64,000 bases of DNA from Telopea speciosissima. Lineage: Eukaryota > Streptophyta > Magnoliopsida > Proteales > Proteaceae. Shown piece by piece: positions 36,601 through 47,574 of the stretch (the first letter of the stretch is position 1; each line of letters opens with the position of its first letter). The translations under genes were made by a program, and so were the position numbers. Below the pieces are notes generated by a model, which saw only the letters and a list, made by a program, of their open reading frames with translations, was not told the origin of the DNA and did no database searches. The DNA is taken from contig NC_057923.1 in NCBI RefSeq assembly GCF_018873765.1, positions 1,240,001 through 1,304,000 of the forward strand, written 5' to 3'.

Positions 36601-38087
36601 GGCAAAGACATGATCTATCTCTTTCCTTGGTTGGAGTGGAACTTTGGTTTTCTTTAGCGAGGAACTGTTTCACTTGGCGGACAGTCGAGTGATCAAAGCG
36701 AAATGCTTTGGGCATTTGTGAGCATTTCAGCTTCCAAAATTCCTGGAGTCCTACAGCATTCTCACAGAAACAAAACATGGCTAGTAGATACCTATTTGGT
36801 TATAGTTTTTAGCGATCAGTTCTTCCGCAGGCTTGGAAAGGTGTCTTTCTCAATTCTAGAAGTTGAGGAGCCTATGCAGAAGAAGCTGTAGAAGAGCACC
36901 ACGGTTCAAAACTGGAAATTAAGCATATTTTGAACAGTGGCTGTGTCTAATCAAGAAAAGTATGTATTTAATAGAAGGGATACTTGTAACTTATGTAATT
37001 TGCATGTTGATGTGTGTGCTCGTGTCAATAATGGGTACAAAGTTTTACAGGTTAAACCCACCCCAAACACAATATAGTGATTCATCAGTAAACCCTTTTT
37101 CTCATTAAATTCAGTAAACTATATTCAACATAAAATTGAATGTATTTCAGAATATAATGGCATTGACAGTACAATACAGATCTCTGCAGAGACTAGACAG
37201 TCCTCATTAAGTAGCTCTACACAAGTTTCACATAGTAAACCCCCACCCTCCCCCACCCCTCCACAAAAAATAAAAAAAAAGCATATAAGGATGTTGAGAT
37301 GGACGAGTGACCAGCCTAGGAAGTATAGAATCAGAAATGAATTCAAGGGAACTTGGGAGAAAAAGAAATGTGTGACAAGAAAAGGCAAAGTCAAGCAAAA
37401 TGGTTCAGCCATGCATCACAATGACCAATTAATGCATGAGTTGGAACGAAAAGCCAGACAATAACCAATTAATGCATGAATTAGAATGAAAAGCTAGACA
37501 AAGACCAATGAATTAAAACAATAACAAACACTTAAATGACAGGGAAGTAAAATCATTGTCTTAATAATGAGTAACAAACTACTTAAAAATACTCGTAACC
37601 ACCAACCCCCCCCCCCCTCTTTTAATTTGATAAGTAAACATACTCACGGTATGAAACATAAGGAACAAAGTTACTGCCTCAGAAAGTTTTATCCAACATG
37701 TCCTTAACAAATGAAGACTCTTGCTAAGAAAGATTCAAGGCAATCTTAAATTGGCAAAAGCTTCACCAACGAGCGGTTTCGCTTCCTGCTGAAAAGATAG
37801 GATTCACAAAATCGAAGTTTTCTAGATGATTCCCGCATTAATTGACTGGATGCATGTGATTTAAACAAGATGGATCGATTCCAGAAACAGTTCTCTCGGT
37901 CACAGATAGCTACAGAAGGACACGTTCACATCATGTAATGAATTAAAGATAAAAGGAACTTCCAAAATGGGGGAGAGAGAAAAAAAAACAAATTATAAGG
38001 GGAGCTCTGAGGGTTAGGGAAAAAGAGAACCTGTGCTGGAAAGAGAGAACGGTTTAGATAAGAAGCATGTCGAACAAGCCTCGCCAT
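24626..38087 (-). CDS. RECA3: RecA recombinase, probably mitochondrial (RECA3-like)
   Basis: Eight exons in transcript order give 421 aa: 38031-38087, 36087-36144, 34541-34758, 34041-34128, 33098-33270, 30505-30651, 29694-29828 and 24626-25015. GT-AG ends and phases agree throughout. RecA forms ATP-dependent filaments on single-stranded DNA for homologous recombination; plant organelle forms suppress aberrant recombination. The short basic N-terminus (MARLVR...) suggests a mitochondrial presequence. Visible motifs are MSKK..AL...QALDQI, Walker A GPEASGKT (119-126), Walker B VVVVDS (193-198), [12 protein letters not shown] (L1 loop region), FINQ (244-247) and [12 protein letters not shown], then a C-terminal domain with an acidic tail. 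An in-frame ATG at 38141 would add 18 residues; 38087 was chosen because family members start there. Exon 2 is short (58 bp) and inferred from phase and family likeness. The symbol is by resemblance; RECA2 is the alternative. Introns 5 and 7 are swollen by LINEs. Confidence 0.9.
25833..27264. mobile_element. Insertion interrupting the RTE, composite
   Basis: The direct repeat GGCTACAT (25825-25832, 27265-27272) brackets 1,432 bp that split the RTE frame. The right end carries TTTTAGAACCCTG with TCGAAACC motifs, the complement of a CAGGGTTCTAAAA hAT-like end as in element A. The left end lacks the matching terminus. Inside is AGCTTTGATACCA (25912-25924), the complement of an initiator-tRNA-Met primer-binding site, with LTR-like AT-rich sequence to its right. 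It is likely a hAT-like element combined with an LTR-element fragment; the exact structure is unresolved. Confidence 0.5.
27856..28851. mobile_element. hAT-like non-autonomous element C (GTATCG family)
   Basis: A 996-bp element starting CAAGGTTTAAAGTATCGG and ending CCGATACTTTAATCCATG, a good inverted pair. The flanks are GGAGTAGC (27848-27855) and GGAGTAGA (28852-28859), 7 of 8 matching. Both ends hold arrays of GTATCG/CGATAC. The AT-rich middle has no transposase ORF. Its interior is shared, in inverse orientation, with the split copy at 51991-52631 and 58891-59153. Confidence 0.85.
30438..30492 (+). repeat. (TG)n microsatellite with G-run
   Basis: A GT/TG dinucleotide run ending in a short G homopolymer, in RecA intron 6 just downstream of exon 6 in transcript sense. 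It lies about 13 bp from the splice donor, which is close enough to be of interest for splicing. Confidence 0.85.
30701..32243 (-). pseudogene. RTE-like LINE in RecA intron 5
   Basis: A 5'-truncated RTE on the minus strand. The (CAA)n run at the left, followed by a CCTTATCCCAACTAAATGGGGTC tract, is the simple-repeat-tailed 3' end seen in plant RTEs. The reverse transcriptase includes [15 protein letters not shown] and [14 protein letters not shown] (31552-31944) and ends with [17 protein letters not shown] (31161-31388). The flanks AAAGGAGATCATC (30688-30700) and AAAGGAGATAATC (32244-32256) look like a 13-bp duplication with one mismatch. A second similar 3' tail begins near 30964, so the left part may be two stacked insertions. 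Confidence 0.82.
30808..30942. mobile_element. Fold-back MITE in the RTE tail
   Basis: A 135-bp GC-rich palindrome-like element. ATGTTCTCTGTGCC with CAGACACATGGGA on the left is inverted as TCCCATGTGTCTG and GGCATAGAGAACAT on the right. A short G/C-rich loop lies between. It separates two copies of the RTE 3' tail. No clear target duplication was found, so the class is unassigned. Confidence 0.7.
32420..32959 (-). mobile_element. Short L1 LINE insertion in RecA intron 5
   Basis: A 540-bp 5'-truncated L1 3' end on the minus strand, bounded by the exact 16-bp duplication GAAAATAGTTTCATTA (32404-32419, 32960-32975). It encodes an RNase H-like piece: [22 protein letters not shown] and [13 protein letters not shown]. 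It was retrotransposed independently of the RTE alongside. Confidence 0.9.
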
Positions 38088-38480
38088 TGGCAGCAGGCGA
38101 AGATTTGAATCCCCACGAAACACAGCCACGACGGAAACCAAAAAATGCTGATTCTAAACCTCCAACATACATACCCGTCTGCCGTGCAGTCACCAGTTAC
38201 CACTTACCACACACGAGAGCAGTAGCGTACCGGAGTCAGCAAAGCTGCACAGGGCAACTCCTTAGGGTTCTTCCCTTTTTGGTTTCCCTCCTTTTTCAAG
38301 TCGTAGTTTTTCTTTTTTGTGTGTGCGCGCGCGTGCACGTGTATGGTTCATTAATGTCTTTGGGGCGTTTTATCTGAATAGAATGGACTGAATCCCGGAG
38401 TGGGGAGTTTTTCTTATTTTTATTATTTTTTTATAGTAATTATACATTACATGTATAATATTTATTTTGCTTTTTAAACC
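38088..38480. promoter_or_regulatory. RecA upstream region
   Basis: About 390 bp between the RecA start codon (minus strand) and the L1 remnant. It probably contains the RecA 5' UTR and core promoter. A GTGTGTGCGCGCGCGTGCACGTGT alternating tract lies near 38318-38342. No TATA box was assigned. Confidence 0.4.
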
Positions 38481-41400
38481 CAGTTGGTAGATCGGGAGGT
38501 TTAGCTCTTTTATGGACTAATTCAATTTCCATCTCCATTTTATCCGCCTCAATTAGGATAGTTGATACACATGTCACTGCAGCTTTCCTACCAACTTCTC
38601 TTAGAATATCTTTTGTCTATGACCAACCACCAGCTGAGTTAAGAGCTGGTTCTTGGAGAGAACTCTCTCAATTAGGAATTTATGACGCATTGTTGGCGGT
38701 CCTTGGATCTGTGTTGGAGATTTTAATGAGGCTTTATCCACATCTGAAAAAGTTGGTGGTAAATTAGAAAACCCATCTCATATTCAAAATTTTCAGGACG
38801 CAATCAATGATTGTAGTCTGGTTGAACTGTAATTTTCAAGACCCTCCTTTTCTTGGTCTAATAAACGAACAGGTTCTGATCTGATTCTATCAATCATAAG
38901 CAAGGTCTTTTGCAATGGGGAAGGCCTTCGTGCTCTCAATTATATTGAGGTTCAATGTCAGGCTATGGTAGGATCAGATCATTCACATGTGGTGGTCAAT
39001 CTTTTGCCCATAAAGAAAAAAGGTAAATGCTTTTCCTATGAAGCTAAATGGGAAGGTCATCCAGACCTTCCAAATGTGATTTATAGTTCTTGGGTCTCCC
39101 ACTTTCAAGGCTCCCCTTCCTTCCTCTTATCCAAGAAGTTGTTAGAGTGTCAATTTAGGCTCAGGCGTTGGAGTAAGATCCAGTTTCAAAATAGTTTGGT
39201 TGAAATGGATAAAATAAGCTCTGAGCTTGCAAAGATCCGAAATTATGTCTCTCGTTCTAACTTACAAGCTGAAGAGCAACAATGTTGCAAGCGCTTAGAA
39301 GAGTTTTTAGTTCAAGAAGAGAAATACTGGGCTCAACGCTCTAGGATTAAATGGCTTTAGGCCAAGGATAGGAATACCTCATTTTTTCACACGTCCACTG
39401 CTTATAGAACGCAATATAATCATATATCTAGGCTCCGCGATTCTACTGGAGCTTGGATATGTGATGATATTAAGCTTTTCGAGCATATTGTGGATTACTT
39501 TTCTGATTCCTACTCAACATCAACCCTGGTTGGTATTGATGGATTTCTAGATTGTGTCCCCCCTCATGTCTCAAATACCCAAAACATGGCACTTTGCCGC
39601 CCCTTTTCTGCAGAAGAAATTAATGCGCAATTTTCCAGATAGGGGCTTTCAAAGCCCCTGGCCTTGACGGCTCACCTGCCAAATTTTATCAGGCTCATTG
39701 GAATATTGTAGGTGGTGATGTTATTGCTGTTGTACAATGGTTTTTTGAAACTGGACACATGCTAAAACATTTTAATCGTACAACAATTGTCTTGATTCCA
39801 AAGCAGAAGCATCCTGAGAACATCACCCACTTTAGACCGATCAGCCTTTGTTCTGTCTTCTACAAAATCATTGCGAAGTGTCTTGTCAATCGGCTTAAAC
39901 CAATTCTAAATTCCCTAATTAGCCCATATCAAAGCGCTTTCATCCCTTCAAGGGCTATTTCTGATAATGTTTATGTTGCTCATGAAATCTTGCACCAAAT
40001 GCGTAGTTCCAAAGCTAAGTCTGGTTTTATGGCTATTAAACTTGACCTTTGTAAAGCTTATGACAAAGTTGAGTGGACTTTTTTAGAACTTTTATTAGGT
40101 AAAATTGGTTTTGAGGGCAAGTGGATTAACTGGATAATACAGTGTGTTTCCACTGCTTCTTATCATATTAAAGTAAATGGATCTGTCATAAGGAAAGTTG
40201 TTCCCTATCGTGGGCTTCGCCAAGGATGCCCTCTTAGCCTGTACCTTTTTATCTTGTGTTAAGAAGCTTTATCCTCTTATCTGTTGAAAGTAGGGTTAAA
40301 TAATTACATTCAAGGTATAAAGACAAGTAGAGCCGGTCCCGTGTTAGCCATCTTCTCTTTGCAGATGACTGCATGTTATTTTCAAAAGCTAGCCTTGATG
40401 AGAGTAAAACCCTTTTGTCATTACTTACCGATTACTGTTTTGTTTCATGCCAGACTATTAATGTTCGTAAATCTAGCATATTTTTTAGTCCAGGTGTCCC
40501 TTCTCAAATCAAATAAGCCATATCTCAAGCTTATGGTTTTCCTATTGTTCATAACCATGGGAAATATTTGGGACTCCTAATTGATTTTGGGTGCTCCAAG
40601 AGATTGCTTTTCTCTAGCATTACGGATAGGATACAAGCTAAGCTCTCGGGTTGGAAGGAATCCCTTCTATCTCTGGCAGGCAAAGAGATTCTCATTAAAC
40701 CTGTTGCCACTAGCATGCCCACTTGTGCTATGTCCATGTTCTCTTTCCCTACCTCTATCAATGATAATATCAATAGCCTTATCAGACGGTTCTGGTGGAA
40801 GGATAGGAATGGGAAGGGGGTTTTTTGAAAAAAATGGGATGTTCTTTGTTCCCATAAATCGTTGGGTGGTTTGGGCTTTAGAGAGTTGGGGTCGTTTAAT
40901 CTAGCTCTGTTAGCTCGCCAAGGGTGGCTTATCTTGCATCATAGTGATGCGCTTTGGGTCCGTGTTCTCAAAGGAAAGTATTTTCCATCCTCTTCTTTTC
41001 TTGAAGCGAAGGGTCGACAAAATTGCTCTTGGGGTTAGCGTAGCATTCTTAAAGGAAGGGAATCCTTCCTTCTTGGTTTAAGAAGGCGTATTGGTAATGG
41101 GTGTACGACTAGAACTTTTAAGGACTCATGGATCCCTTTTCTCCCTGGAGGGCATATTACTAGTTGTCTTCCAAACCCTGGATACAATTTGGTCTCCAGC
41201 CTTCTTCATCAGCCTCTTAAAGAATGGAATTCCTCTATCCTTTCTAATCTCTTCTCAGCTAATGAAGGAATGGCCATTAGGCGTATCCATTTGCCTATTT
41301 CGGATATAGAAGACAGTTGGATTTGGACCTATTCTAAGAGTGGGCGTTTTTTCAGTCAAATCAGCTTATCATACTATATTTCACAATCACGTTAGCACTC

Positions 41401-42435
41401 CCTCCTCGTCCTTCGACCCTTTTTGGAATTGGTTATGGAGCCTGAAGCTCTTATCCAAGATAAAACTATTTCTTTGGCGAGCATGTTCTAATGCTTTGGC
41501 TGTTAATGATCTCCTCTTTAGGAGATCTTTGGCTCAAACCCCTTTTTGTAATAATATTGAGGAGTCTATAGTCCACTCCTTAGTACTTTGCCCATTTACT
41601 TCCACTTGTTGGCGGTTCTCTCTTCTTCTAATTGATACCAATCTGTTTAATGGTTCAACCTTTAAAGATTGGATTGCATTTTTAAACACAATAGGCCAGC
41701 ATTATCCAAACCCGAATGATTTTGCTTTACATTGGACATCCCTTTGTTGGGAAATCTGGAAAAGCAGGAATAGATTTGTTGTTTCTTTTATTCAGCCTAA
41801 TCCTCACACTCTAATATCTGTTTTTTATTTGTTCTTGGAGGAAAGCATTGTTGGACTTAGATCTTCTCACTCGCTATCGATTGTACACTTGGCTGATCCA
41901 TGCCCTCCCTTGAGTGTGCCTTTGCATTGTGCTTGTGCTATTACTGACGGTGCATGGTCTGCCAGTTCTTCTAAAGGCGGGTGTGGGATTGTTCTGTTCG
42001 ATTCTTCAGGAGTCTTTATGGTAGCTCGTTGCAGGTCATCTTTTGGATGTTCGGCTTCTATGTTAGAGGCTTTAGCCATTCGCGACGCTGTTACTCTTGC
42101 CAGCAGTCTTCAGCTACCTCAGTTGCAGATTTGTTCTAGTTGCCTCCTGGTTGTCCTTGCGCTTTAGAGGTCGTCAGCCACTTTGGATTGGGCATCACAG
42201 TTAGTAGTTGAAGATATTTTAGTTCTTTGTAATACTTTTTCCTTTATGTCTTTTTTGCATGTTTCCCGATACTGTATTAAAGGGGCTCATTTCCTTACTA
42301 TGGGGGCTTTTAGGTTTGATTTGTCTCGTTTTTGGTGGTCTAACCCACCTCCTATCCTTGTAAATCTTCCAGCCGGCCAGAGTTTCTCTGTTGCCGATTT
42401 CTTTTAATAAAATTTTTCTTCGTCCTGGACCAAAA
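38480..42435 (+). pseudogene. L1-type LINE, nearly full ORF2 but decayed
   Basis: A plus-strand non-LTR element with domains in order: endonuclease remnant (GGLALLW near 38495, CVGDFNE near 38710), then reverse transcriptase from about 39640 (APGLDG, FRPISLCSVFYKIIAK, SAFIPSRAISDN, LDLCKAYDKVEW, LRQGCPLS). The FADDC box is near 40360. The zinc-binding region is at 41340-41650 (FLWRACSNAL), with RNase H DGAWSASSSKGGCG and ending near 42405. Stops and frameshifts are frequent (for example TAG at 39358). The 3' end is A-rich near 42430. No certain target duplication was found, and the 5' part is missing. It begins about 400 bp upstream of RecA. Confidence 0.9.
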
Positions 42436-44039
42436 AATAAAAACTTGAATTTTAAAGTAAAACAAGATTAAATAACTAAATTTAAAATTGTATCAGAATT
42501 ATACTGGTAAATAATTATAAAGTTTCCATTTTAATTTTATGTTAACATACATCTCCCTACAAACTGGGCACAGGTTATGTAATACATAAATCGGGGCGAG
42601 CTGGGGCTGCCCTTAGAGCCCCAAGCCCAAGCCCAACGGATCCAACCAGAAATGCAATAGTTGATAACTCTCACCATGTGAGGTTCAGCCATCGAGTACA
42701 ACTGTAAAAAGGGTGTCAAAATCAAACCGAAACTGTTTACTGAAACGAACCATTTAAACTGAAAATTATGAAACTGTTTAATAAATGGTTTGTTTATAGT
42801 TTCAAAAGTGAGATTATCTAATTAAATAGTATAAATCGAATTGGATTGTTTGACTTAAAGACACCGTTTTGACACTCTTAGATGTACATAAACGTGTCAA
42901 AATCAAACAAAAACCATTTACCGAAAGCGAATCAAACCGTTTAAACCAAAACGTGAAACTGTTTAATAAATGGTTTGGTTATGATTTCAAAATTGATAAC
43001 GTTTTCTGTTGTTTTTGTGCTGAGAATTTACATAAACTACTTTTTTTGTTTCTGTGCTGATAAACAGTTTTGGGGTGTTCAAAGCGCTTGATAAACTTGT
43101 TTCGGGTGTCAATTTAGGACAAGAACCGGAAACCAGAACCGATCTGGACCAACAGGAACCAGAACCAAACCACCCAATAGCTTGTTGGGACGGATCTGGT
43201 CCTAGTGATATACTATTGGTTCAGGTCTCCCAAACGGTTCCAGAACCGATAGCCCATTAAGGACCTGGTAGCACTGGAACCGTCGGAACCGAACGATATG
43301 TAAACAAATTGAATGGGAAATTAGAAACCTGAAACCTTAAAAGGCTTTAAACCCTAATTTATTAATAGTTCTACATTGCTTGGGACGTTTAAGTGGCGCT
43401 CTTTTGTTGCTCTTTAATTCATCACTATACGAGTTGAGTTTGAAATGGAAATCATGAACTTTTAAAACTGTCTCCTCGTCTATATGCATCAATGTCTTTA
43501 TTTTAGGCTCTACACGGTTATATCTATGTATGGAGAAGCTCCCATTTTCCTAGAGAACTTTCATTATCCTTGTTTTGGACTCAATAATGTGTGGAACTGA
43601 TTAAGAACCAAACCACCCATTAGTTAACGGTCATGGGTCTCAGATTTGGATCCGGTAAGCTTATTGGTCCGATTAGGGTCTTGACACTTTAGAGCTAGAA
43701 CTGCTAAGGATCCGGACCGATAGCCCAGAACTGGACCAATTGACACCCCTAGAAAATGGTTCCAGGCGGTAGGAGCTCTCGAGCGATGGAGCTTGAGGTG
43801 GGAGGAGAGTCCTCGAGTCGATATAGTGTTGGAGCTTGAGGTTGGAGGACAGTCGAGAAGACGATGGAGCTTGAGGTTGGAGGAGAATCGACGACGCTTG
43901 AGGTTTTTTATCAGGAACGACTATTCCCCCCACCCTTTTATTTTATCGGGCACGAGTTTGCTTCAAATTGTTTAAAAAAACATAAAAAACAAGTCATACT
44001 TGTTTCGTCAAACCCATTCTTTGGTCCATAAATTTTAAT
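42436..44039. other. Intergenic block of MITE-like repeats
   Basis: There is no gene here. Around 42711-43060 are repeated GTGTCAAAATCAAAC and AAACTGTTTAATAAATGGTTTG motifs in direct and inverted order. At about 43105-43755 is a block with GGGTGTCAATT on the left and AATTGACACCC on the right, enclosing GAACCGG/AACCAGAACC motifs, as in hAT-type MITEs. Target duplications could not be settled for either. A GGAGCTTGAGGTTGGAGGA short tandem repeat lies at 43790-43890. Confidence 0.5.
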
Positions 44040-44564
44040 GGGAAAATATCACGTACCGCCCCTGAGGTATGACTTATGTACACTTTCATCTGTGAGGTTT
44101 GGGAAATTCCACGTACCTCCCCTGCTTTCCAAACTAAGTAACAAAAACACCCACTTTGTTAATTGTAGACGTTAAACGTTAGAATTTTGATTTAAATGGC
44201 CAAATTGCCCTCATCTTCTTCCCCAAATTGTTTCCCCAAAACATAAAACCTTAAACCCATTTTAGAGTTTCAAAACCCCACTGGCGCCTTTAGCGGTGGC
44301 CAAACCAGAGGACCGACGGCCTGGATGTTATTGGCGAAGGGTTGCCATGCTCCGACAACTGCGATGCCGACATTAGATCCCCGTGAAAGTGGACAGTAAC
44401 GGTGATGCCACTAGATCAACCATGTCCCGACTTCCTTTATAAACTAACCTACTCTGATGTGTTCTTGAGATTTCTTCCGTAACTCGTAAGCGATTTGAAG
44501 GGACAACTTAGGTGAAGTTCTGAAGAACATTGCTTCGGAAACGGTTGGTGATCTTTATTTTTTT

Positions 44565-46402
44565 GAAAATTATCAGGGCCACCCCCTTGACGTTTGCCTA
44601 TATTTTAAAGCACATCCACTAACTACCATAATATCAACCGTTATCCATTTTTTAACGATGTTAACCTCTGAAATTCTTTTGACCAAAATACCTTTTACAC
44701 TAAAATGTGGGTGCTGGGTATCGTGTCATACTGTCATGTGTGCTCGTGTCGTTCCTGAACCAGTTCTTCTGGTACAGGACAGAGCCACTCACCATCACCG
44801 CCATATTTGCTCAGATCGCAGTGGTTCCCCTGGCCATTTTATGGCATTCGTGATTACCGACAGGGTCTTCTTCAATGAAATTCGCTACGAGTCATCGACA
44901 GAATTCTCTTCTCCATGCTACACAATAACGTGACAGGGCACTTCAATAGATCATCAATCGTCTAATTAATTTTGTTCATGAAGAAACCCAATTGCTCCCT
45001 CATCACCTTCTCTGAAATAGAGAAAATACAAGGTTGTTTCTGAAAAAGTTTAAGAATAACATCCTCCGACCATCCAAAACTCCGAAAAACCGCAAATTTT
45101 GCTTCCCATAAAGGCTTCTTTGAGCGTGCAAATGTGCGAACGCCATGGACGAAGATTGAAGTCTTAGGATTCAAACCCAACTGCTCAACTCCAACAACAA
45201 TTTGCTTAAACCGTTCAGCTTTCCAAGTCAGTAGCCGAGGTTGCAGGAATATCAGTTTCGAAATGCTGGACTTCGGTACAGATTTCGACAGATTTCAATG
45301 TTGGGTCCCATTATTTCAGGAAGACGGCTGCTCCACCTCAAAGGACTCGGAGTCGAAGCAATCTTTGCATCGATGTTTACGAAACTCTTGAGGAAATCCA
45401 AGGAAGGAAAGAGTTCTTTCTCTAAACTTACCGACAAGAAGTTAACGTATCTGGAGAGGATCTTTGCAAGGTTTGAGCCTGAAATCTCAATCGTACATAG
45501 CAATTTGATTTTGGGATTTAGGATTTTGTCTGGATCAGCCCTAAGAACTGGTGGATAGTTGGAAATTCGCGATTTCGGGTTGTGAGAATCCGTAGTTTCT
45601 GAAGAGGGCAAGAACAAAGTCTGCTTTGGTGGTAGTCTTGAGAGCAATAAATTTTGAGGCTTTGAGAGCTGATTCTGGGGAGCCACATGAGCTCACGAGG
45701 TAATCTACTGTGAAAGATGGTTAGTTTGTGGCATTTGAATTGAATTTGAAAGATGAAATTCGAAGGAGATAGAGATTAGGCAATAAATCTCCAGTACCTC
45801 TCAGATGAGAAAGTCTTATGAAGAGCAAACCAAGCATCATTGATTCTCACTTTGGAGTTTGGACGCTGAAGATGAAGCTCTAGAATGAGCAGCCGGCAAG
45901 AGTTATCCCTAAAACCCTCCATCGATGACACCCTAGCGCCTCCAACTTCAATCAGTACAGTACTACGGTATAAAGGTTTTAACGGAATCGGGTCACTGCT
46001 GATTCCAGTCTAAGAACCATATCATTTTTTTCGGTAATGGTCCTAAGAACTATAGCATCGACCAGAAAAAAACACAGCGATCCTAAGATTTCTTGGTGTG
46101 AAGGAGGGAGAGAATGAAGATGATCTTCTCTCTCTCCCAAGATCGTCAGCTGAGTGTGAGGAAGAATAAGGGTTTGTGGGTGTTTTAATTGAAAGGGTGG
46201 TACTTCACCCACTCAGAAGGGTAGAATTGTCTTTTAAAAAATATTAAGCTGCTGACATCATCACTTAACAACTCTTAACTAATGGTAGGGGTTCTGTGTG
46301 TAATTAGTTTGGTAAAATAGCGGAGGCAGTTGATATTATGGTAGTTAGTGGGTGTGCTTTAAAATATAGGCACACGTCAAGAGGTGGCGTTGATAATTTC
46401 TC
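44565..46402. mobile_element. Inner Pack-MULE carrying an mTERF fragment
   Basis: Terminal inverted repeats of about 90 bp or more: left GAAAATTATCAGGGCCACC... TATATTTTAAAGCACA (from 44565), right the complement with GTGTGCTTTAAAATATA...GATAATTTCTC (to 46402). The flanks are T-rich (TATTTTTTT, 44556-44564; TTTTTTTTT, 46403-46411) and match at 8 of 9, though low complexity weakens this. The interior holds a minus-strand mTERF gene copy. It has no transposase and is nested in the MULE at 44040-47161. Confidence 0.75.
44950..45735 (-). pseudogene. Broken mTERF-family gene copy
   Basis: Read on the minus strand, three frames together give a plant mTERF (mitochondrial transcription termination factor family, organelle nucleic-acid-binding helical repeats). 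The first is a VDYLVSSCGSPESALKAS start (about 45735-45585). The second is LRADPDKILNPKIKLL and SGSNLAKILSRYVNFL repeats (within 45686-45252). The third is LNPKTSIFVHGVRTFA and EAKFAVFRSFGWSEDVIL (45180-44962). Frameshifts separate the parts and the C-terminal half is missing. It is a captured, decayed copy inside the inner MULE; the parent locus is not in this window. Confidence 0.85.
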
Positions 46403-47170
46403 TTTTTTTTTCGTAGTTCATTTCTCCAATTGAAATTGATTCAATTACTGACTACTGCATCCTTTTATGTTTTTGTGTAGATCGAATCGGAGAATCGACA
46501 TTTGAAACATCTGGGGTTTATCAAGATTCCTACTATTAATACCTTGATATGCGTATCAAATCTTTACGAATACGCTAAACAGAATTCTAGGCCTTTGAGA
46601 TCTGGGGTTGGAATTGTCGAGGGTACTGTTAGTGCGCAACATGTTGGAGCTGCAGCGACAGAGTGATAGCCTTTTGTCCGGTGATTAAAACCTTGGCCTG
46701 AGATGTTGGTAACTGTACACGTTCCCGGATTAATGGTGGCCGAAGACCTGCGATAGGGTTTTTCACAATTCCTGTTTTGGCCACTGCCACATAGTGGGTA
46801 GCAAGTTGCAGATTTTTTTAAAAAAAAAAGGGGTGAAAGGAGGGTTGTGGCATAGAGGTTGGAACCACTATCACGGTTCTCTGCCTCATTCGGATCCTTC
46901 GTCAAATTCCTTAATTGCCCAAATCAGCTCCTGCTTTCATGTTTAGGATTGAAGGGTTTGAAACCCTAAACGATTTGGGGAAGAAGATGAGGGCAATTTG
47001 GTCACTTAAATAAAAATTATAACATTTAACGTCTACAATTAACGGAGTGGGTGTTTTTGTTACTTAGTTTGGTAAATAGGGGAGGTACGTGGGATTTTTC
47101 AAACCTCACGGGTGAAAATGTACATAAGTCATACCTTAGGGAAGGTACGTGATATTTTTCTAATTTTAAT

Positions 47171-47574
47171 TTATGTTTTAAGAAACAGTAAAAATGTCTC
47201 ATAAAAAAAAAAGAAACAGTAAAAAGGAACAGCAACACGCAAAACGCAAAACGCAAAACGCAAAACGCGTTTCCTAGACTGTTATCAAACGGACACTAGC
47301 AGAACACCTACTACCGTCATGGTGAAAGTGAGCCAAAAGGGAAACGTTATCATTCCCGCGGAATATCTTTCTATCTGGCGCCTGGCAGTCCTGCTCTGCC
47401 CACCTCAAATTTGTATTTTTTCCGGGAAATATCTTCTTAAACTTCTCTGATAGACTACCAGAAAAGGGGGGAAAGAAAGGAAAAAAATTCATGCTTCTCT
47501 ACTGTTGGAACTCCGAATAGAGAAATGGAATTCAGTTAGTTCTTACATCATCTCGAGTTCATTGAGGTTCGTCA
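47171..47574 (+). promoter_or_regulatory. TRCF-like gene upstream region
   Basis: Only about 400 bp lies between the MULE duplication and the start codon, so core promoter and 5' UTR must fall here or inside the MULE. It contains the heptamer array at 47239-47266 and an A-rich tract. No TATA box was assigned. Confidence 0.4.
47239..47266 (+). repeat. (GCAAAAC)4 heptamer array
   Basis: Four perfect tandem copies of GCAAAAC, about 310 bp upstream of the TRCF-like ATG. It differs from the plant telomere repeat. A role in regulation is unproven. Confidence 0.9.

Larger units (their letters stand above)
44040..47161. mobile_element. Outer MULE, 3.1 kb, containing a second MULE
   Basis: Bounded by the exact 9-bp duplication AATTTTAAT (44031-44039, 47162-47170). 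Long inverted repeats of about 220 bp are at 44040-about 44265 and about 46940-47161. They share AAAATATCACGTACC ends, a TATGACTTATGTACA segment and the CAAATTGCCCTCATCTTCTTCCCC segment. There is no transposase in the outer part. A second inverted-repeat element occupies 44565-46402. The right end stops about 400 bp upstream of the TRCF-like start codon. Confidence 0.85.

Noticed and set aside
38480-42435. Target duplication for the large L1 based on short TTTTAAA matches
   Set aside because: Only 7 AT-rich bases match, which is expected by chance in this sequence.
44658-44933. Plus-strand 91-codon ORF in the inner MULE
   Set aside because: No recognisable motif. It lies in transposon sequence next to the antisense mTERF remnant.
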